DNA of 9,418 nt from JBEKIK01 sp049509395. Its GTDB lineage: Bacteria; Planctomycetota; Planctomycetia; Pirellulales; Thermoguttaceae. Shown here one piece after another: positions 6,324 to 9,418 of this stretch. The notes below the pieces were generated by a model. The model searched no databases. It was given only the letters and a program-made list of their open reading frames with translations, and was not told where the DNA came from. The translations under genes were made by a program, and so were the position numbers. The stretch lies in the NCBI GenBank assembly GCA_049509395.1, contig JBEKZY010000192.1:1-9418 (forward strand), read 5' to 3'. Position 1 is the stretch's first letter. Each line of letters starts with the position of its first letter.

Positions 6324-8253
6324 ATGCTGAGGGATTCGAAGCTGCGATGTGACCGGCTCTCTCCGGCGTCACGCTTTGTGACGATTGGGAGCGCGCTGTT
6401 GTGCGGTCTATTGGCTGCCGGTCTGCGTGGGCCAGGCAGCCAACCGCAGGTTTGGGCCGCCGATGCGGTCAAGTCTGCGCCAACGGAGGAAAAAGCTGTG
6501 GACGGTGATCTGATTGTCGAAGGCGTGGGCTGGAAGAACGTCAAGGTTGGAGCGAACAGAGAAGACGTGATCAAGACGCTAGGTGAACCGGATAATGATC
6601 GCTCATCCGATTTCCTGAAATGGTCGGGCAAACACCTCGACTGCTGTTTCCGTCAAGGCACGGATATCGTGGGCGAAATCCACTTTAATCCAGGATTCCA
6701 AGGCGCCCTGGCCAACGGCATGCGAGTCGGCTCTCCGGAGACTACGATACTCCCGTTCTACGGCCAACCCGACAATGTTGAGCGACCGAGCAGTGCAAAG
6801 AGATACACGTATGCGAAGAAAGGCATTCTGCTCTGGAGTGATCAAGGCGAAATCACCCAGATCGTGGTCTTCAAGTCAAAGGGCGCGGCCGCGCAGTCGG
6901 CAGTCCCGGCGGACGCCAACACGAAGCCCGCCGACGCGAACTGGCAGATTATCGAGCACATCGGCAAGGGCTTCGTGGCCGCCGAGTGGCCAATGCCCCA
7001 GAAAATGCCCGACCTGAAGACGGGCTTGTCGGAGGCAGAGCGGCTGGAGAACTTCGAGATCCTCTGGGAGGCGTTCGACAAGTATTATTCCTTCTTCAAT
7101 TTGAAGAACATCGACTGGCAAGCGGTAAAACGGCGTTACGAACCCCGAGTCAGGGCTGTTGCTGGCAGTGACTACTATCGCGTACTCTATGAGTTTATAC
7201 ACGAGTTGAAGGACTACCACGTCTACACGCCGAACTACTGGCTGAAGCATCCCGAGTTTTGTCCGAACGTGGGCATTCGCCTGATTGAGGGAAAGGCGGT
7301 CGTGACCGACGTCACCGAGGGATCGGAGGCATACGCTAAGGGACTCCGCCTCGGGGCCGTCATTTTCGCTGGTCGACGGGCTCAGCGTGGCCGAGAAGGT
7401 CGAGCAGCTTCGCCCGGTGCTAAAGGTATGCTCGTCGGAACGCACCTTCCAGGAAATGGCGTACTGGCACCTCCTCGATGGAGAAGAAGGCACCAAGGTA
7501 CAAGTGACGTTCTTTCCAACGGGCGGCAAGGCTGCGGTGGCGGCCGAGCTTCAGCGAGCCGCCACGATGCCGCGGGGAGAGCCTTGGCAATATCGCGCAA
7601 TGCCGTTTCCCGTGGAGAAGCAGAAGTTTATCTGGAGCGGAATACACCCTTCTGGATATGGCTACATACGTGTCGTCTCCTTCGAAGGCCGCGAGGATCT
7701 CGCCGACCAGTTCGACCGCGCATTGGAGAAACTGAAGGACACGCCCGGTCTTATCATTGACGTTCGAGACAACGACGGCGGCTCCGGGATGCCGCAAATC
7801 CGAATGGTTGGCAGACTAATCACTGCTGAGATCAAGTCTGAAATCGGTTTCCGTAAGAGCGGCCCTGGGCATCAAGCCTTTCGCAGCAACGAGTCGTCCA
7901 TTTCGCCCGCCGGCGATTGGCAATATACCAAGCCGCTGGCACTGCTTACGAACGTGATCACCGGAAGCGCTTCCGATTTGTTTACGTGCCGCATGCGGGC
8001 CATAGGCCGCGTCCTCACGGTCGGAACAACAACGCAAGGTGATTTGACAGGCACCAGCGTGTATACCGTGCTGCCTTGCGGGCTGGTCGTTCGCATTCCA
8101 GATGGATATGTCGCGGACATAGAGGGGCGCGTTATCGAGGTCAACGGAAATGTCCCCCGAATCCATGCGGATCTGACCATAGAGGATGTCGTCAACGGAA
8201 CCGATTCCGTGTTGACCCGGGCGGTTCAGTCGCTGCGCGAGGCAACACCGTAA
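6324..8253 (+). pseudogene. S41/tricorn-type C-terminal processing peptidase, frameshifted
   Basis: Two frames together encode one protease. The first runs from ATG 6324 (AGGAG at 6312-6316) through residue 349 (6324-7370). Deleting one G of the GG at 7371-7372 continues it as VDGLSVAEKV to the stop at 8253, giving about 642 residues. Parts in order: signal or anchor region (about 18-46); two BamE/SmpA-like repeats (about 70-120 and 131-183); tricorn core N-terminal domain (about 241-305, FEILWEAFDKYYSFF then HELKDYHVYTP, with candidate catalytic H299); PDZ-like segment (about 315-355) containing the lesion; and the S41 core with LIIDVRDNDGG and ITGSASDLF (candidate nucleophile near residue 548, codon 7966-7968). 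The Lys of classical CtpA is not evident (TTTQGDLTG), favouring the tricorn-like S41 branch. Without correction the product lacks the catalytic core. Spot GC is 34/60 at 6661-6720 and 40/60 at 7501-7560. Confidence 0.85.
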
Positions 8254-8263
8254 ACGGCTCTTG

Positions 8264-8278
8264 TCTGGTATGACCAGA
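8264..8278 (+). terminator. Short hairpin after the S41 gene
   Basis: TCTGGT (8264-8269), ATG loop and ACCAGA (8273-8278) form a perfect 6-bp stem 10 nt after the stop at 8253. No T tract follows, so it is at best a weak or Rho-assisted terminator or a 3'-end stabilising hairpin. Confidence 0.3.
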
Positions 8279-8671
8279 TGCCAATCGATTGAAATGGGCG
8301 ACTTTGGCAGAACTATGCGTTCGCTGGCAGTAAGAACCGTCTTATAAATCGTTCGAATTCCGCAATATGACCATCGTTGTCTCATTCGGAATTCTCTTCA
8401 GGCAGATAAAGTCCGAAAATGCCATGTTGTTAATCAAAACTCCATCTACTCGTCGCAGTGGAGGTAAATGGATAACACGTTTTCATTGTAATCGAGATCA
8501 CAACGCCCAGGCATTTTACAGGATCAGACAAGTTGGTTAACAACGGTGGCGGATTCTGGTCTCTTTTGTCAGAAATCGACCGAAAGGGAGTTGAAAACAG
8601 CATTTTATTTCTTCGCAATCACTTGTGGCAATCAGCATGAAAAGAGTTGTTTCGAAGAGGGATCCTTCCGG

Positions 8672-8749
8672 AGAGGTACGGCGCTCGGCTTCGGTGAAGT
8701 GGGTGTTGCCGCCGTCGATGATCACGTCGACTGCATCATTAGGTGGCAT
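8672..8749 (-). pseudogene. gnd: Fragment of 6-phosphogluconate dehydrogenase
   Basis: On the minus strand, bases 8728-8675 encode DVIIDGGNTHFTEAERRT. This matches the strongly conserved IDGGN motif and the following '...RR' segment of 6-phosphogluconate dehydrogenase (the substrate-binding stretch after the Rossmann domain). Immediately before it and after it the frame no longer reads as this enzyme. Upstream, minus-strand bases from about 8860 to 8785 read MVRLPPLAG and TVRDTIHKVSP, faintly like the 'vPaG...v...i..l.p.l' part that normally precedes the motif, but with extra sequence in between. I read it as a decayed remnant of a gnd gene. The identity rests on a short motif. Confidence 0.5.
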
Positions 8750-9034
8750 TATACCCCATCATTATGGTCATTGGTCTGTAATCTGGGGAGACCTTGTGAA
8801 TCGTGTCGCGTACCGTTTCCCATGATCCCCTCGCGCTACCCGCTAATGGTGGCAAACGCACCATTGTCGTGATACAATGCGGTTTTGCATGGTGTTACGG
8901 TTGTGACAGTGGCTTTAGACCGACCACCAGCCGGTGCTGAACGACCAGTCTATTTTTCCGATTTTGGGCGGGCTTCCAGCAGAAAAACGTGACCAAATGA
9001 CCGGAATCATGAAAATAGTTATGGGGGTGAGCCG

Positions 9035-9418
9035 ATGACCACCATCTCGCCGACATCAAGCATACCTCGCCTTTCCCACCGAATCCGCTCGGTGTCTGTT
9101 ATCGGGGGGTTCTTGGACGGACTGCGATTGGAGCTTGCCGACGGACTAAACTGCTTCATCGGTGGGCGTGGAACGGGCAAGACAACCGTTCTGGAGTTCG
9201 TTCGGTTTGCGTTTGACGCCCTCCCCAGCCGTGACGAAGACTCGGATGAACTCCGTAGGATCGAGTCGCTCGTTGAGCAGAATCTCGCCGGTGGGCGCGT
9301 GCAGGTCGAATTCCAAACCAAGAACGGACTCACATACATCGTCAGTCGATCATGGAACGAGGAGCCAGTTGTATTGACCGCCGAAGGTCAGCCGACGCAA
9401 CTCACGCTCAAGTCAGGC
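9035..9418 (+). CDS. Partial P-loop ATPase, SMC/RecF/TrlF-like N terminus
   Basis: The frame is open from ATG 9035 to the right edge, giving 128 residues. After a polar start it has IRSVSVIGGFLDGLRLELAD followed by GLNCFIGGRGTGKTTVLEFV. That is a strand pair leading into a Walker A motif (G43-x4-G48-K49-T50), the typical N-terminal layout of SMC/RecF/SbcC-like ABC ATPases. The 'NC.IGGRGTGK' wording is common in uncharacterised AAA ATPases and in TrlF-type proteins, many of them in defence or DNA-repair settings. A glutamine-loop equivalent may lie in VQVEFQTKNG (about 90-99). GGTGA at 9026-9030 precedes the ATG by 4 nt. The Walker B, signature motif and any effector domain are beyond the window, so its role cannot be assigned. 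Confidence 0.8.
   Translation, partial: MTTISPTSSIPRLSHRIRSVSVIGGFLDGLRLELADGLNCFIGGRGTGKTTVLEFVRFAFDALPSRDEDSDELRRIESLVEQNLAGGRVQVEFQTKNGLTYIVSRSWNEEPVVLTAEGQPTQLTLKSG

Larger units (their letters stand above)
8254..9034. other. 781-bp stretch without an intact gene
   Basis: Besides the hairpin at 8264-8278, it contains inverted 8-bp arms GAATTCCG (8355-8362) and CGGAATTC (8387-8394), and a small relic of 6-phosphogluconate dehydrogenase around 8675-8749 on the minus strand. The open frames here are short and lack ribosome binding sites. The part from 8880 to 9034 should carry the promoter for the ATPase gene, but I see no clear -35/-10 pair. Confidence 0.55.

Noticed and set aside
7368..7376. 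Programmed ribosomal frameshift in the S41 gene
   Set aside because: No slippery heptamer or obvious downstream stimulatory structure is visible; a one-base insertion explains the data better.
6876..7529. 217-codon open frame on the minus strand
   Set aside because: It lies opposite the S41 protease core; long antisense frames are expected in GC-rich coding sequence and it has no convincing ribosome binding site or motif.
8355..8394. Inverted GAATTCCG / CGGAATTC arms as a terminator
   Set aside because: The 24-nt loop and lack of a T tract make termination doubtful; recorded only as a dyad.
9009..9038. Nine-codon frame (MKIVMGVSR) overlapping the ATPase start
   Set aside because: Possible leader peptide, but it lacks a ribosome binding site and is too short to support.

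Overview
The window looks like bacterial chromosome, most likely from a planctomycete. This rests on a set of exported genes (DUF4139, SIMPL and a tricorn-type S41 protease with a repeated BamE-like front end), long structured intergenic regions and mid-50s GC. No rRNA or marker gene is present, so the assignment is inference. I see no tRNA, rRNA, CRISPR array or intact transposase.

Layout, left to right. (1) The start of a small membrane protein runs off the left edge on the minus strand (1-229), with a nested dyad just ahead of its ribosome binding site. (2) A ~142-bp repeat, copy A (368-509), follows. (3) A secreted DUF4139 protein (563-2215, minus) and a secreted SIMPL-domain protein (2761-3711, plus) are transcribed divergently from a 545-bp region with a 15-bp palindrome and a REP-like hairpin. 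(4) A dyad-rich convergent spacer (3712-4002) separates SIMPL from a three-gene minus-strand operon read 5717 to 4003. It encodes a two-helix DUF350 membrane protein, a small lipoprotein and a glutathionylspermidine-synthase-like ATP-grasp ligase, the same order as E. coli yjfL-yjfM-yjfC. Spot counts suggest it is clearly more AT-rich than its neighbours. (5) Repeat copy B (6065-6207) lies in the 606-bp divergent region upstream of (6) an S41/tricorn-like protease gene (6324-8253) broken by one extra base near 7371. (7) A 781-bp stretch with no intact gene holds a relic of 6-phosphogluconate dehydrogenase. (8) The first 128 codons of a P-loop ATPase of the SMC/RecF/TrlF-like kind run off the right edge (9035-9418).

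Most proteins here act at or outside the cytoplasmic membrane. The yjfLMC-like trio is the only clear functional unit: its last two genes overlap in TAATG, and the set probably couples a peptide-ligase-type enzyme to two envelope partners. The features most worth a second look are the paired repeat, whose five substitutions all fall outside predicted stems; the compositionally odd operon; the frameshifted protease; and the gnd relic beside a new ATPase gene, which suggests a past rearrangement at the right-hand end.
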